Shown: one piece after another, positions 35,341-44,679 of the stretch
How the letters are laid out: every line of letters starts with the position of its first letter
Position numbering within the stretch: the first letter of the stretch is position 1
NCBI RefSeq assembly: GCF_002954245.1
Contig: NZ_PPTG01000052.1
Span: forward strand, 18,154-82,153
DNA length: 64,000 nt
Source of the DNA: Cryobacterium aureum
Lineage (GTDB): Bacteria; Actinomycetota; Actinomycetes; Actinomycetales; Microbacteriaceae
Reading direction: 5' to 3'
Notes under the pieces: model-generated
Told to the model about the DNA's origin: nothing
What the model saw: only the letters and a program-made list of their open reading frames with translations
The model's database searches: none
Made by a program: the position numbers and the translations under genes

Positions 35341-36266
35341 GTGCGGCTCGAGCACCTGACCGTCGGTCGCTGCGATCGCATCCTCCAGCGAATCCTGGAG
35401 GAAGAAACGATCAAGAAAGCCCGTCGAGCGCCTGCGGTCTTGACCTAGTGTGTGGCTACGCCGTGCGCGACGACGCCATGACCCAGAATCCCGTGCGCGA
35501 CGTGCAGCGCCTGCCGATGTGACCGCAAAAGGAATCCGCCCTCACTCCGGAGCAGATCACCGGTATCCGCGGTCGCATGCAGGTATGGCGGCTCACGCGC
35601 GAGGAGGGACCCCGACCCAATTACCGCGCCCTGATCGACGGCATGGATATTATGATCGGCGCCTCGCTGCGCATTGGCGAGTGCCGCGGCCTGCGCCGCT
35701 GTGACGTAGATATGACGACGCTTCCACCTACCCTCATCGTGAACGGCACAATCGTCAGCACCAAGGCCCAAGGAACGCACCGCAAGAACTCTCCCGAACG
35801 CTCTCGACAGCGGCGGAGTATCGCGCTGCCCTCCATGGCAGCATCGGCCGTGCGCGTGCGGCTGGCGCTTGCCGAGCCAGACCCGGAGGCTTTCTTGTTC
35901 CCCACCAGGACCGGCCGCTCGTTGAGCGTGAGCAACTACGAGCGGCAACTGCGCGCCTTCGTTGAGGATGAGCGCACTCATCTTGTTGGCCTCGGCGTTG
36001 ACGTCGATGAATACACGACGCATATCTACCGGCGGATGGCCGCGACGCTTATAGAGTGGGCAGCCGGGATCACGCTCGCCTCGCGACTTCTCGACCACGC
36101 CAACGAGCAGACCACTCGAAATAGCTATGTGGTCACGGCCGACATGTTCGACCCGGTGACGGCGGAGATATGTTGTCGTCGTCGAACACTGTTCCCCAAC
36201 GACAAAATTCTAGTCATGAGACGGTGCGTCGCCGAGCGTGTACGAGAAGCATCATGCTTCGGCTAG
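35341..36266 (+). pseudogene. Decayed tyrosine-type site-specific integrase
   Basis: Pieces of one integrase occur in order: a core-binding piece (LTVGRCDRILQRIL at ~35356), GYAVRDDAMTQNPVRDVQRLP in another frame, a TGA near 35520, LTPEQITGIRGRM, then the catalytic domain with the first Arg in LRIGECRGLRRCDVD and HIYRRM in place of HxLRH/HSFRRT, then LLDHANEQTT and a candidate Tyr in RNSYV. Frame changes and the stop make it non-functional. It is clearly related to the integrase at 36.9-38.1 kb but not identical. Confidence 0.7.
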
Positions 36267-36463
36267 GTCTAGTTGCGTCGAGCAAGACTTGATGCGCGGA
36301 TTTTTAATATCCGTTTATTCCATCGAGATGGCACGAACTCGGTCTAGGCTTACCCTTACCTTTCAGCGCATCTGCAACGATGAAAACCTGGTCCGACCGA
36401 AGTTCGTCGAGATCAATCGATGTTCATTATCACCGAGCGAGCGACTCACGAGCACTTGGTGTG
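36267..36463. other. Non-coding sequence left of the att-like site
   Basis: Low-GC, without a coding frame I can support. Probably part of an attachment-site junction between two integrated elements. Confidence 0.3.
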
Positions 36464-36499
36464 ATCCGTCGGTCCCGGGTTCAAGTCCCGGCCGCCCTA
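36464..36499 (+). repeat. tRNA 3'-end fragment, probable att site
   Basis: The sequence contains a perfect T-arm (CCGGG, loop TTCAAGT, CCCGG) followed by an acceptor-like strand CCGCCCT and A, with no D-arm or anticodon arm upstream. Isolated 3' halves of tRNA genes are left when an integrase uses a tRNA as attB. An excisionase and integrase gene follow within 200-450 bp, the standard layout. The tRNA identity cannot be told from this half. Confidence 0.6.
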
Positions 36500-36671
36500 C
36501 TGTAATTTAGATCTGATCTGGGTTTCTTGTCTTTACCGAAAGGGCAAGACTTGACTCACCCATTGTTTACCCATTGTTTATTGCAAAATAACCGCCTTGT
36601 TCAGGTGCTCGTAGAGAAGGTGCACGACCCGGTTCGAGTCGTCTGGGATGACCTCGAACACCTACGGGTTA

Positions 36672-36907
36672 TGGACACTGAAAAACTTTTGGGGCTCGGT
36701 CTCGAGCCCGTTTTGACGACAAGCGAGCTCGCCGAATATGTCGGCGTGCAGGTGCAGGCCATCTATGACCTACGCACCGACGGTCGCGGACCCTCCGGCA
36801 TTCGAGTCGGGTGAGAGATCCGCTACCGTGTCTCCGATGTTCGGCGATGGCTCGACAGTCTGCACGAGCCTGCACCGGCTCTGGGCGATCCTGGGGGCGA
36901 TCGCTAG
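36672..36907 (+). pseudogene. Excisionase-type MerR-like HTH gene with in-frame TGA
   Basis: From ATG 36672 the product has LTTSELAEYVGVQVQAIYDLR, a helix-turn-helix of the excisionase/MerR type, then GIRVG followed by TGA at 36812-36814, and in the same frame EIRYRVSDVRRWLDS to TAG 36905-36907. Relatives read G-R-E-I-R-Y here, so a CGA-to-TGA change is the simplest explanation. Removing excisionase would lock the element in place. It directly precedes the integrase. Confidence 0.7.
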
Positions 36908-38081
36908 TGGCCGGGCGTCCACGTCTGCCGATAAGCACGTTCGGCTCGAACTCGGACCGGCGCGATTTCGAGCGACGACCGTCTTCCGCGACTGGGATGG
37001 TCAGTCACGGCAAGTTGGGGCGACACGTGAAAGCCGCAACGCGGCGCAGGCGGCCCTCAAGACCGAACTCGCCGCGCGCATGCGCGTCGGTGGTGTCGGG
37101 GAGTCCCTGACGGCCAGCTCGCCATTTCCGTTGCTCGCGGCGGCATGGATGGAGGACGTGACGCTCGATGTCGACCGTGTCCAGGGCACGAAGGACACGT
37201 ATCAAGGCGCGTTGCGTGTGCTCATCTTGCCCTACTTCGAGAACTTCACGATTCGCGAGGTGACCGTCGGTCGTATCGAGCTCTTCCTCAGGGAGCAGCG
37301 AGTGCAGTCCTATACGCGGGCAAAGCACTCTCGAACGATTCTCGGCATGATCCTGGCGTTCGTAACGCGGCGGGAGATCATTCCGCGAAATCCGATGAAG
37401 GATACCTCGCGCATGAAGAGCCCTCCGCACACGCCAAAGGCGCTCACGACCGACCAGATTGCCGCCATCCGGCTCGCGGCCCGAGAATGGCGCACGGAAG
37501 TGGGCCGGATGGGGCCGCGGTCTGACGGCCAGGTGCGCGACATCATCGAGGTGATGCTCGGCACCGCCACGCGCATCGGCGAAGTGCTCGCCATTCGGCA
37601 ATGCGACGTCGACCTGGACGCCGACCCGCCGCAAGTGAACATCAGTGGCACGCTCGTCGTGCACAATAAGGCCGGCGTGCACCGTCAGGAGCACCCCAAG
37701 ACCCACGAGTCGAACCGGGTAATTGGCATGCCGTTCTTTGCGACCGAGGTTATCCGCCAGCGTTTGGCACTGCTTGATCCGGCGGATGCGGAGCACCTGA
37801 TCTTCTACTCGAGGGTGGGCACACCACTCGCGCCATATAACGTCAGGCGCACGTTCCGGGAGATACTCCGAAATGCGGCGCTCGAGGGCCTGAACATCAC
37901 GGCGCACTCCTTTCGACGAACGGGCTCGACGTTGCTCGCGAACGAGCTTGGAATGCAGGCGGCAGCCGACATGCTCGGGCATACCTCGACGTCGACGACG
38001 AAGGCGCACTATGCGGAGCCCGACCGCACAGTGAAGTCAAGGCCGGCGGAGGTGATGCAGCGGTTGGTGCCTCCGAAGTGA
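36907..38081 (+). CDS. int: Tyrosine recombinase (phage-type integrase), N-terminal frameshift
   Basis: The ~390-residue core has an SAM-like core-binding region (WMEDVTLDV to NPMKDTS) and a complete catalytic set: R in TRIGEVLAIRQ, HSFRR, H in MLGHTS and the nucleophile Tyr in KAHYAEPD. GTG 36907 opens VAGRPRLPISTFG, the N-terminus expected for this family, but the frame must shift by one base near 36945-36960 to reach ARFRATTVFRDWDG and the rest. The catalytic frame has no good start of its own nearby, so the protein may be inactive or made from an unusual start. The tRNA-end fragment upstream is its likely att site. Confidence 0.7.
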
Positions 38082-38222
38082 TCGCTGTTGGTCTTCATCG
38101 ATGCGCGAGGTCCCCTGTATTGGGGTTGAACCGCTAACTGGAGGCCGCACAATCGTGGATACGCTCATCTAGTAACTTGAGTCCGCACCGGCTCCCACGA
38201 TGCTAATTTACGTCAGGAACAC

Positions 38223-38594
38223 ATGATGTCCTTCGGCCAGGCTATATCGACCGTTTTCAGCAAATACGCGAAGTTTGATGGGGTTGCCAGTCGTTCTGAG
38301 TACTGGTGGTGGACTTTGTTCAATGTTGTCGTGTCCGCCGTTCTCGGTGGCATCGACATCGCGATCAATGGTCAACAAGATATCGCCGTGCTGCAGACAC
38401 TGTGGGGATTAGCCGTACTACTCCCGTCTCTCGCCGTCGGCGCGCGTCGGCTGCGTGATGCGGGGTATTCTTGGGGATTTCTGTTTCTCGCGCTCATCCC
38501 GTTCGCAGGAGCAATTATCGTGATCGTGCTGTTGTGTCAGCCCAGTACAGTGAGCGCGGCAACACAAAATTCTTACGTTGCCTCCGACACTTAG
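38223..38594 (+). CDS. DUF805 family membrane protein
   Basis: This 123-residue protein has KYAKFDGVASRSEYWWWTLFN, the DUF805 N-terminal signature (FxGRxxRxEYW type), and four predicted membrane segments, ending with LRDAGYSWGFLFLALIPF, the RLHDxGxSGW-like motif of the family. The second codon is also ATG. Function of the family is unknown. A single-gene unit. Confidence 0.85.
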   Translation: MMSFGQAISTVFSKYAKFDGVASRSEYWWWTLFNVVVSAVLGGIDIAINGQQDIAVLQTLWGLAVLLPSLAVGARRLRDAGYSWGFLFLALIPFAGAIIVIVLLCQPSTVSAATQNSYVASDT

Positions 38595-38692
38595 CAGGGC
38601 GCGCGGGCGTGGTCAGTTCGGGCCGATTCCTGCACCCAGGGCAGCGATGGACGTAGCATCTCCGACGGATCCGTGGGCGGTAGCATTCGAGT

Positions 38693-39283
38693 ATGCCTGT
38701 GCGCCGCGATCTTGACGAGCGCCTCGCGGAACACCTTGACTGGCTTCGGGCATCCGCTGCACGGTTTGATGCCGGTACTACCTCAGAGGCGAAACGCATA
38801 GCGACTTCTGTTCGCACTCTTGTTCACACAACCGAAGTGTCCACGTCTCTGCTCACTCAGATGAACCTGCGGGATTCGATGACCTGGCTTTCCGCAGTTG
38901 AAATGGTGCGGCCCGATGGTTTGCCCCACACAGATGGCCTGTGGGTATCACTTCCGAATATGCCGGGATTCGAACCCATCCGAGGCCTGCCCAAATACAC
39001 GACCAGTTTCGAAAGTTGGTGGTATGGAAGTCTTGGAGCGATCGGAGGAGTGGAACTCAGTCGTAGTTATTTCGTCTTACACGCGGCCAACATAGACGGG
39101 GGCGCTCACGTCGATCCTCACATCCCCGACCATTACAAGGACCTCAGCCGGCTGGGCGGCCTCAAACCCGTTCGAATAAACAGCGCGGGCAACCCATATC
39201 CGGACTCATCAGATCCCACTCCGAGCGCGCTAAGAACGATCTGCACCGAAATCGTCGTTTCCATTGAGGAAGCGAAATGGTGA
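38693..39283 (+). CDS. Hypothetical protein, 196 aa
   Basis: I do not recognise the family. The product is soluble, with a helical N-terminal third and an alpha/beta remainder rich in Trp, Tyr and Pro, and no signal peptide or membrane segment. It starts at ATG 38693. Codon use and composition agree with a real gene. It may belong to the cargo of the integrase at 37-38 kb. Confidence 0.45.
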   Translation: MPVRRDLDERLAEHLDWLRASAARFDAGTTSEAKRIATSVRTLVHTTEVSTSLLTQMNLRDSMTWLSAVEMVRPDGLPHTDGLWVSLPNMPGFEPIRGLPKYTTSFESWWYGSLGAIGGVELSRSYFVLHAANIDGGAHVDPHIPDHYKDLSRLGGLKPVRINSAGNPYPDSSDPTPSALRTICTEIVVSIEEAKW

Positions 39284-39314
39284 ACCATGATGCGCGTAAA
39301 CGGGAGGGGGTCTC

Positions 39315-40199
39315 ATGCCCGTAGCTGACTGTGAAAGGGCGTTCGCGCTGGCGGCGGCGGCCGATGGAGTCGTGTTAGCGCGCGCTCGCGTGCCTTGGTT
39401 GAACCAGCGCGGTCATCTCGGGGTTCCAGATGCCGCAGCATCGGTCCGTGGGATCCTCGACACGATATTTGCTTCTCTGGGCGGGCATCATGAGGAGCAG
39501 AACGCAAAACGACTTACCTCCCTTCCGGGCGACTTCATTCACGCCGAGAGCGGTACGTTCATCGAAGTGGACGAGTCTCAGCACTTCACGAGTTTTCGGC
39601 TGCTCAGCCTCGAGCTGTACCCGATGAACGTGCCTCTGGGCTTTGACCTCGTCGAGTATCGAGCCCTTTGCCGGGCATGGGCCGAGCGGTCGGACAAGTA
39701 CAGAAAGTACAAAGCCGCGGTTGGCTTTGGCGATGGGGGTAGGCAACGTCAGCGTGCCTACCACGACGCACTTCGTGACCTGGTGGCACCAGAGATGGGC
39801 ATCCACCGGTCATTCGGGTGGCTGCGCCCGACCGAGACGGGGCTGCCGCCTACCAGCGAGTCCGCGACAGGCTTCAGGGCTTTAGAAGGGTTGGCTGATC
39901 GCCATTGCCCGAGGGCGCCGTTGGCCCTCTATTGCACCAGTCTGGCGCGCCGGGAGGAGGCAGGTCGACGTCGAGGTGGATGCCGTCGCGAGTCAGCGAT
40001 GTACCGGCCACGCGAGAGAATGGGGCTATGGCATCTGAGCTCGCTCGAATCATCCGATCCGTCGTCGACGGCACCACGGTCGGTCCCGAGGAGATCCGAG
40101 TGGTGCTGGCCGGAGATGGCGAAGCCGCGATTGCTCTGGCCGATCTCGCACAGCGGGTCGATGCCCTTCGTCAGCGAAGCGCTGAACTTCGCGGTGTGA
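39315..40199 (+). CDS. Conserved hypothetical protein with probably altered C-terminus (DUF7255-like)
   Basis: GGAGGGG precedes the start at 39315. Residues ~55-165 look strongly conserved (HEEQNAKRLTSLPGDF, ESGTFIEVDESQHFTSFRL, YRALCRAWAERSDKYRKYKAAVGF) and recall a family I know as DUF7255. After residue ~160 (MGIHRSFGWLRP) the character changes and the frame runs 170 bp into the PucR-type gene in a different frame, ending in low-complexity Arg/Ser sequence. A frameshift near 39.80 kb probably removed the natural end. Function unknown. Confidence 0.5.
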   Translation: MPVADCERAFALAAAADGVVLARARVPWLNQRGHLGVPDAAASVRGILDTIFASLGGHHEEQNAKRLTSLPGDFIHAESGTFIEVDESQHFTSFRLLSLELYPMNVPLGFDLVEYRALCRAWAERSDKYRKYKAAVGFGDGGRQRQRAYHDALRDLVAPEMGIHRSFGWLRPTETGLPPTSESATGFRALEGLADRHCPRAPLALYCTSLARREEAGRRRGGCRRESAMYRPRERMGLWHLSSLESSDPSSTAPRSVPRRSEWCWPEMAKPRLLWPISHSGSMPFVSEALNFAV

Positions 40200-41881
40200 T
40201 GTCGTCAACGCGTGATCTTCTTGCCATCCCCGACGCCGACCTCATGCTTCAACGGATCGTAGATCGCGCTCACGAGCTGATGAAGGTCGACGTCACCTAT
40301 CTTTCTGTCTACGAACCAGTCCGAGACGAGTTGTATGTGCGCGCGGCGACGGGCACTATTTCACCACGATTCTTTGGAATGGTGGTGCCCGCAGGCATCG
40401 GACTTGCGAGCCTGGCCGTACGAACGCAGCACCCGCAATGGGTTGAAGACTATTCAACCCATACCGCTGTGCCGCACGACCCCACGATCGATGAGGTCGT
40501 CGGTGAGGAACAGCTGCGTGGGCTACTTGGTGCACCTCTGGTCGTCAAGGGCAAGGTTCTGGGCGTGCTCTTTGCGGCCACCCGTTCACCGCACGCGTTC
40601 CGACCGGACGAGATCGCGCTCCTGTCCGCGTTCGCTGCACATGCGGCCCTGGTTCTCCACCTCGCGCAACTGCTGCGGCAGGCGACGGATGCAACGGCTG
40701 AAGCCGCATCGCGTCAGAGAGAGGCCGAGTGGGCTGCGAGCTTGCACGGAGAGCTCACACAACTCGTCGTGGACGGTCATGATGCGGAAGCCGTTGTGGG
40801 CGCGCTCACGGAGGCCCTCGGGCGTGATGTCACTCTTGTTTCCGATGGGGGAGTGTTGCGATCTGCGGAAATCGATCCGTTCGCTGATCCAATTTTGCGG
40901 GCTGCGGCCGCTGAGGCAGCGGTAAGTGGGCGCAGCGTCGTCATACCAACCGGGGGGATCGAGCTCGTCGTCTCGATTATCGCCGCGAGTTCGCGATCGG
41001 AATCCATGCTTATTGCGCGAGGTGAGCATCCGCTCACACCGGTCGAACGTCGCACGGTGGAGCGGTCCGCGCTCACGGCTGCGCTCGTCATGCTGCGGCG
41101 GAACGCCCTCGCCGATGCTGAGGAATGGGTGCGAGGCGAGGTCGCCACGGAAGTCCTGGAAGGGGCGGCAAACCGAGTTACGGGCCTGCGTCGAGCTGCC
41201 GCGCGTGGTTACCCGGTCGACCGATCGTGGGTGATGGTGGCCCTTCCGTGCGATCCTGACGCGCGTCCTCGCCTCCTCGCTCGCCTGCGTATTCGTACTG
41301 ACTGGCTGGTGGCACCGGCTCCCCTCGGCGTCACGGTGCTAGCCCCCATGATGACCGATGGGGAGGCTGAGGAAACCGAGGCGCTGGCGACGGCGCGAAA
41401 GGTTGGGGACTTCGCTGGTCCTGGATCGGGGTTGGTGGTTGCATCGGGGCGGGCGTCGTTGGAAGAAGCGGCTGTCGCGGCTCCCGCAATCTGGCAGACG
41501 GCCCAGCTCGCCCGCGGCCTTGGCATCAACACCGGCGTGATCGATGCGGCAACCCTGGCACCGTACAGTCTGCTTTTTGAAGGCGACGGCGGTCGAATCG
41601 CTGCATTCGTGGACAGCATGCTCGCGCCGGTTATCGCGTGGGACAGTTTGCACGGCTCGGACCTGCTGAAAACGCTCGCCGTGCTGTTTGATGAGCGCTG
41701 GTCACTGGCCTCGGCAGCACGCACTCTGCACGTCCACCTGAACACTGTTAAGCAGCGGATGCAGCGCCTTCGCGTGCTCCTCGATGAGGACCCCGACCAA
41801 CCCGAGGCACGGTTCCGACTGGAGCTGGCCGTGCGGATTGAGCGCGCCCGGCAGGTTGCGCAGCGAGCCTCAAAAAGCTGA
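40028..41881 (+). CDS. GAF + PucR-type HTH transcriptional regulator
   Basis: This 617-residue regulator has an N-terminal helix, a GAF domain (about residues 65-215: LQRIVDRAHELMKVDVTYLSVYE to FAAHAALVLHLAQ), a linker coiled coil and a C-terminal PucR HTH (DERWSLASAARTLHVHLNTVKQRMQRLR). ATG 40028 gives the family start; the longer frame from 39905 overlaps the previous gene and lacks domain character. Proteins of this design activate adjacent catabolic operons on binding a small ligand. The HMG-CoA reductase/lyase and transporter genes follow co-directionally after 145 bp, so mevalonate or a product is a likely effector (inference). Confidence 0.85.
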   Translation: MASELARIIRSVVDGTTVGPEEIRVVLAGDGEAAIALADLAQRVDALRQRSAELRGVMSSTRDLLAIPDADLMLQRIVDRAHELMKVDVTYLSVYEPVRDELYVRAATGTISPRFFGMVVPAGIGLASLAVRTQHPQWVEDYSTHTAVPHDPTIDEVVGEEQLRGLLGAPLVVKGKVLGVLFAATRSPHAFRPDEIALLSAFAAHAALVLHLAQLLRQATDATAEAASRQREAEWAASLHGELTQLVVDGHDAEAVVGALTEALGRDVTLVSDGGVLRSAEIDPFADPILRAAAAEAAVSGRSVVIPTGGIELVVSIIAASSRSESMLIARGEHPLTPVERRTVERSALTAALVMLRRNALADAEEWVRGEVATEVLEGAANRVTGLRRAAARGYPVDRSWVMVALPCDPDARPRLLARLRIRTDWLVAPAPLGVTVLAPMMTDGEAEETEALATARKVGDFAGPGSGLVVASGRASLEEAAVAAPAIWQTAQLARGLGINTGVIDAATLAPYSLLFEGDGGRIAAFVDSMLAPVIAWDSLHGSDLLKTLAVLFDERWSLASAARTLHVHLNTVKQRMQRLRVLLDEDPDQPEARFRLELAVRIERARQVAQRASKS

Positions 41882-42026
41882 CTAAGCCGCAGCCACGACG
41901 GCTGAAGGTGATGAATTGGACATGAACAAGGGGTGCACTGTGTCTGATATGGACCTCGTCGGGGTTTTCGCCGGATGGTTAGCTTGCTGAATCGGTGACG
42001 AAGTAGTCACCCGGAAGGACAGCAAC

Positions 42027-43292
42027 GTGGCTAGTACATCTCGACTCAGCGGACTCCGCAATATCAGCGTCGACGAGCGACGGGCCGCCGTCGCCGAGGC
42101 GATCGGTGGCGATATCGACCTGACGCCTCTGGCGGGCGATGGCCTCAGCATTGAGCAAGCAGACCGGATGATTGAAAACGTCATCGGTCAGATCGGTATC
42201 CCCGTCGGAGTGGCGACCAACGTCATTGTCAACGGCCGCGACGTGCTCGTGCCGATGGCCACGGAGGAGCCTTCCGTCGTCGCGGCGGTCTCGAACATTG
42301 CCCGGATGGCACGGCGTTTCGGCGGCATCGTCACCACGTCAACCGAGCCGCTCATGCAAGCCCAGGTGCAGCTGCTCGACATCGCCGACCCGCAGGGTGC
42401 GCGTGCACGTATTCTCGAGGCGAGGGATGAGATCCTTACCCTCGCGAACGAGCAAGATCCCATGCTCGTGCAGGTGGGTGGTGGCGCGCGCGACCTCCTC
42501 GTCCGCACGATCCACGGCATTCTCGGCGACCACCTCGTCGTACACCTCGTCGTAAATGTCGGCGACGCCATGGGCGCCAATGCCGTCAACACGATGGCAG
42601 AGGCCATCGCGCCGCGCCTCGCGGAGATCGCACGGGGCCGATCTCTACTGCGCATCCTGACCAATCTTGCTGACCTACGCGTCACCCGTGCGCGCGTAGC
42701 CATCCACCCCGATGAGATCGGCGGATCGGAGGTCGTGGCGAACATGGTCACCGGCGCCAATCTCGCCTACGACGACCCGTACCGTGCGGCTACGCATAAC
42801 AAAGGGATCATGAACGGCATCTCCGCCGTCGCGCTCGCCACCGGCAATGACACGCGCGCCGTTGAGGCGGGAGCACACTCCTACGCCGCACGCGATGGGC
42901 AGTACCGAGCCTTGTCGCGCTTTGAACAGGACGCCGATGGAAACCTCGTGGCCACACTGGAGCTTCCGATGGCGGTCGGCCTCGTCGGGGGAGCGACCAA
43001 ATCGCATCCCGCCGCCCGCGCTGCTGTCGCAATGACCGAAGTATCCACTGCGCGCGAACTCGCCGAGATCATTTCCGCCGTGGGGTTGTTGCAGAACGTT
43101 GCCGCGGTTCGTGCTCTCGCTGCTGAAGGTATTCAGCGCGGTCACATGGGACTGCACGCGCGCAACGTTGCAGTCGCTGCCGGCGCAGTGGGTGCGGAAG
43201 TGGATGCTGTCGCTGCTGCTTTGGTCGCGCGGCGTGCGGTTCGCTCCGACATCGCGGTTACGGTGCTCGCTGAGCTTCGTGCCTCAGAATGA
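42027..43292 (+). CDS. mvaA: Class II (degradative-type) HMG-CoA reductase
   Basis: This 421-residue protein has class II HMGR signatures: ENVIGQIGIPVGVATN (51-66), ATEEPSVVAA with catalytic Glu (~80-81), DAMGANAVNTMAE (~180), HNKGIMNG with catalytic Lys (~260), TGNDTRAVEAGAHSYA with catalytic Asp and GHMGLHARN with catalytic His near the C-terminus. GGAAGGA precedes GTG 42027. Pairing with HMG-CoA lyase in a 4-bp overlap matches the mvaAB mevalonate-degradation operon of Pseudomonas mevalonii, so it likely oxidises mevalonate to HMG-CoA. Biosynthetic use is less likely because no other mevalonate-pathway gene is near. Confidence 0.93.
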   Translation: MASTSRLSGLRNISVDERRAAVAEAIGGDIDLTPLAGDGLSIEQADRMIENVIGQIGIPVGVATNVIVNGRDVLVPMATEEPSVVAAVSNIARMARRFGGIVTTSTEPLMQAQVQLLDIADPQGARARILEARDEILTLANEQDPMLVQVGGGARDLLVRTIHGILGDHLVVHLVVNVGDAMGANAVNTMAEAIAPRLAEIARGRSLLRILTNLADLRVTRARVAIHPDEIGGSEVVANMVTGANLAYDDPYRAATHNKGIMNGISAVALATGNDTRAVEAGAHSYAARDGQYRALSRFEQDADGNLVATLELPMAVGLVGGATKSHPAARAAVAMTEVSTARELAEIISAVGLLQNVAAVRALAAEGIQRGHMGLHARNVAVAAGAVGAEVDAVAAALVARRAVRSDIAVTVLAELRASE

Positions 43293-44230
43293 CCAGCACT
43301 CGTGAGTTAGGCCTGCCGACAGTTTCCCGGCAGGAGGGACTGGCAGATGAGGTCGAGATCTGGGAGGTCGCCCCGCGCGATGGGCTCCAGGCCGAGAAGG
43401 CTCTTGTCGACGTCGACACGAAGGTTGAGCTCATCCAGCGCCTCGTTCGTGCTGGCGCGTCGGTCATCGAGGTCGGCAGTTTCGTGCGCGCCGACCGCGT
43501 GCCACAAATGGCCGACTCGGCAGACGTCTTCGAGCGAGTGAAGGATCTGCCCGTTCGCACACCGGTTCTCGTGCCCAACGTTCGTGGATATGAACTTGCC
43601 CGCGAAGCTGGGGCATCCGACATCGCGGTCTTCCTCAGCGTGACCGAGTCGTTCTCGCAAGGGAACCTCGGCGCGTCGCGCGAGCGGATGGAGCAGTCTG
43701 TCCTGAATGTCGTCGCGCGGGCGAAGGCCGACGGTGTTCGCGTCCGCGGCTACTTGTCCATGGTGTTCGGAGATCCCTGGGAAGGATCTGTTCCCATCGA
43801 AGATGTACTCCGGCTTGCCGTCGCAATGCGATCATGGGGTATCGAAGACCTTTCCCTCGGCGACACCATCGGTGTGGCTACGCCGGGGCAGGTCAAGCAT
43901 CTGGTCAAGTCGCTCGTTGGGGCGGGCGTACCAACGTCCTCGCTCGCTTTACATTTGCACGACACCTACGGCATGGCTCTCGCGAACGTCTATGCGGGAC
44001 TTGAGGAAGGTGTGCGCATCTTCGACGCCGCTGCGGGCGGCGTGGGTGGATGCCCCTTCGCAAAGTCCGCGACCGGAAATCTCGCCACTGATGATCTCGT
44101 CTGGATGCTGAACGGGCTCGGCATTCGAACCGGCATCGATCTCGATGCACTAACTGAGACGAGCGCATGGTTGTCACACGCTCTCGCAAAGCCCACAACG
44201 TCTCGAGTCGCAATGGCGCTGACGCGATAA
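43289..44230 (+). CDS. mvaB: HMG-CoA lyase
   Basis: This 313-residue HMGL-like TIM-barrel lyase has EVAPRDGLQ (26-34; metal-binding Asp), SLGDTIGVATPG (~190), LHLHDTYG (metal-binding His pair) and the diagnostic GVGGCPFA loop with the catalytic Cys, followed by TGNLATDDL. It splits HMG-CoA to acetyl-CoA and acetoacetate (EC 4.1.3.4). ATG 43289 overlaps the reductase stop. Together the two enzymes convert mevalonate to central metabolites. Confidence 0.94.
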   Translation: MTSTRELGLPTVSRQEGLADEVEIWEVAPRDGLQAEKALVDVDTKVELIQRLVRAGASVIEVGSFVRADRVPQMADSADVFERVKDLPVRTPVLVPNVRGYELAREAGASDIAVFLSVTESFSQGNLGASRERMEQSVLNVVARAKADGVRVRGYLSMVFGDPWEGSVPIEDVLRLAVAMRSWGIEDLSLGDTIGVATPGQVKHLVKSLVGAGVPTSSLALHLHDTYGMALANVYAGLEEGVRIFDAAAGGVGGCPFAKSATGNLATDDLVWMLNGLGIRTGIDLDALTETSAWLSHALAKPTTSRVAMALTR

Positions 44231-44247
44231 CGAAAGGAACCACAGCA

Positions 44248-44679
44248 ATGGCACAACACTATTTGGAGGTGTGGGGGGACACAGTAGACAGCCGGCATTT
44301 GATCGGCTCCATCGGTCTGGGTATCGGCATTGCCGTGCCCATCTACCTCCTGGCGGACTGGGGATTCGATGTCTTGACCGGAGGTGACGTCCTTGCGCAC
44401 TCCTACGCCCTCGTCGCCGGCCTCGGCGCCTGCGTGCTCGCGGCCGTGGTTGCAGCTCGTCTGTTCAAGCCCAAGCGCATCATTCAGATCGGCACAGCTC
44501 ACCGGGGGTCCCGCGAGGCGGCGATGGATGCAATCGAAGAAGAGATGGGCTTGCTCGGCAACCCAGACGAGCTCTCACCGTCGGCTTTGGCCGAGGTGAA
44601 GGAGCTCGGTCTGTATGAGGATCTCCGCGCCCAGCACGAGAAGAACCAGCGCAACGCAGCCAAAGCCGAGGCTCAGTAA
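44248..44679 (+). CDS. Small two-TM membrane protein, probable transporter accessory subunit
   Basis: This 143-residue protein starts at ATG 44248 with GAAAGGAA upstream. It has two membrane segments (about residues 18-40 and 50-70) and a charged C-terminal cytoplasmic tail (EEEMGLLGNPDELSPSALAEVKELG). I do not recognise a family. Its stop overlaps the ATG of the large permease by one base (TAATGG), so it is probably the small partner of that transporter, in the position TctB occupies in tripartite tricarboxylate transporters, but with only two segments instead of four. Confidence 0.6.
   Translation: MAQHYLEVWGDTVDSRHLIGSIGLGIGIAVPIYLLADWGFDVLTGGDVLAHSYALVAGLGACVLAAVVAARLFKPKRIIQIGTAHRGSREAAMDAIEEEMGLLGNPDELSPSALAEVKELGLYEDLRAQHEKNQRNAAKAEAQ

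Noticed and set aside
36464..36499. Functional tRNA gene
   Set aside because: Only T-arm and acceptor 3' strand are present; no D-arm, anticodon arm or pairing 5' acceptor upstream.
42027..44230. HMG-CoA reductase as part of isoprenoid biosynthesis
   Set aside because: Class II signatures, overlap with HMG-CoA lyase and absence of mevalonate kinase or HMG-CoA synthase nearby favour degradation.
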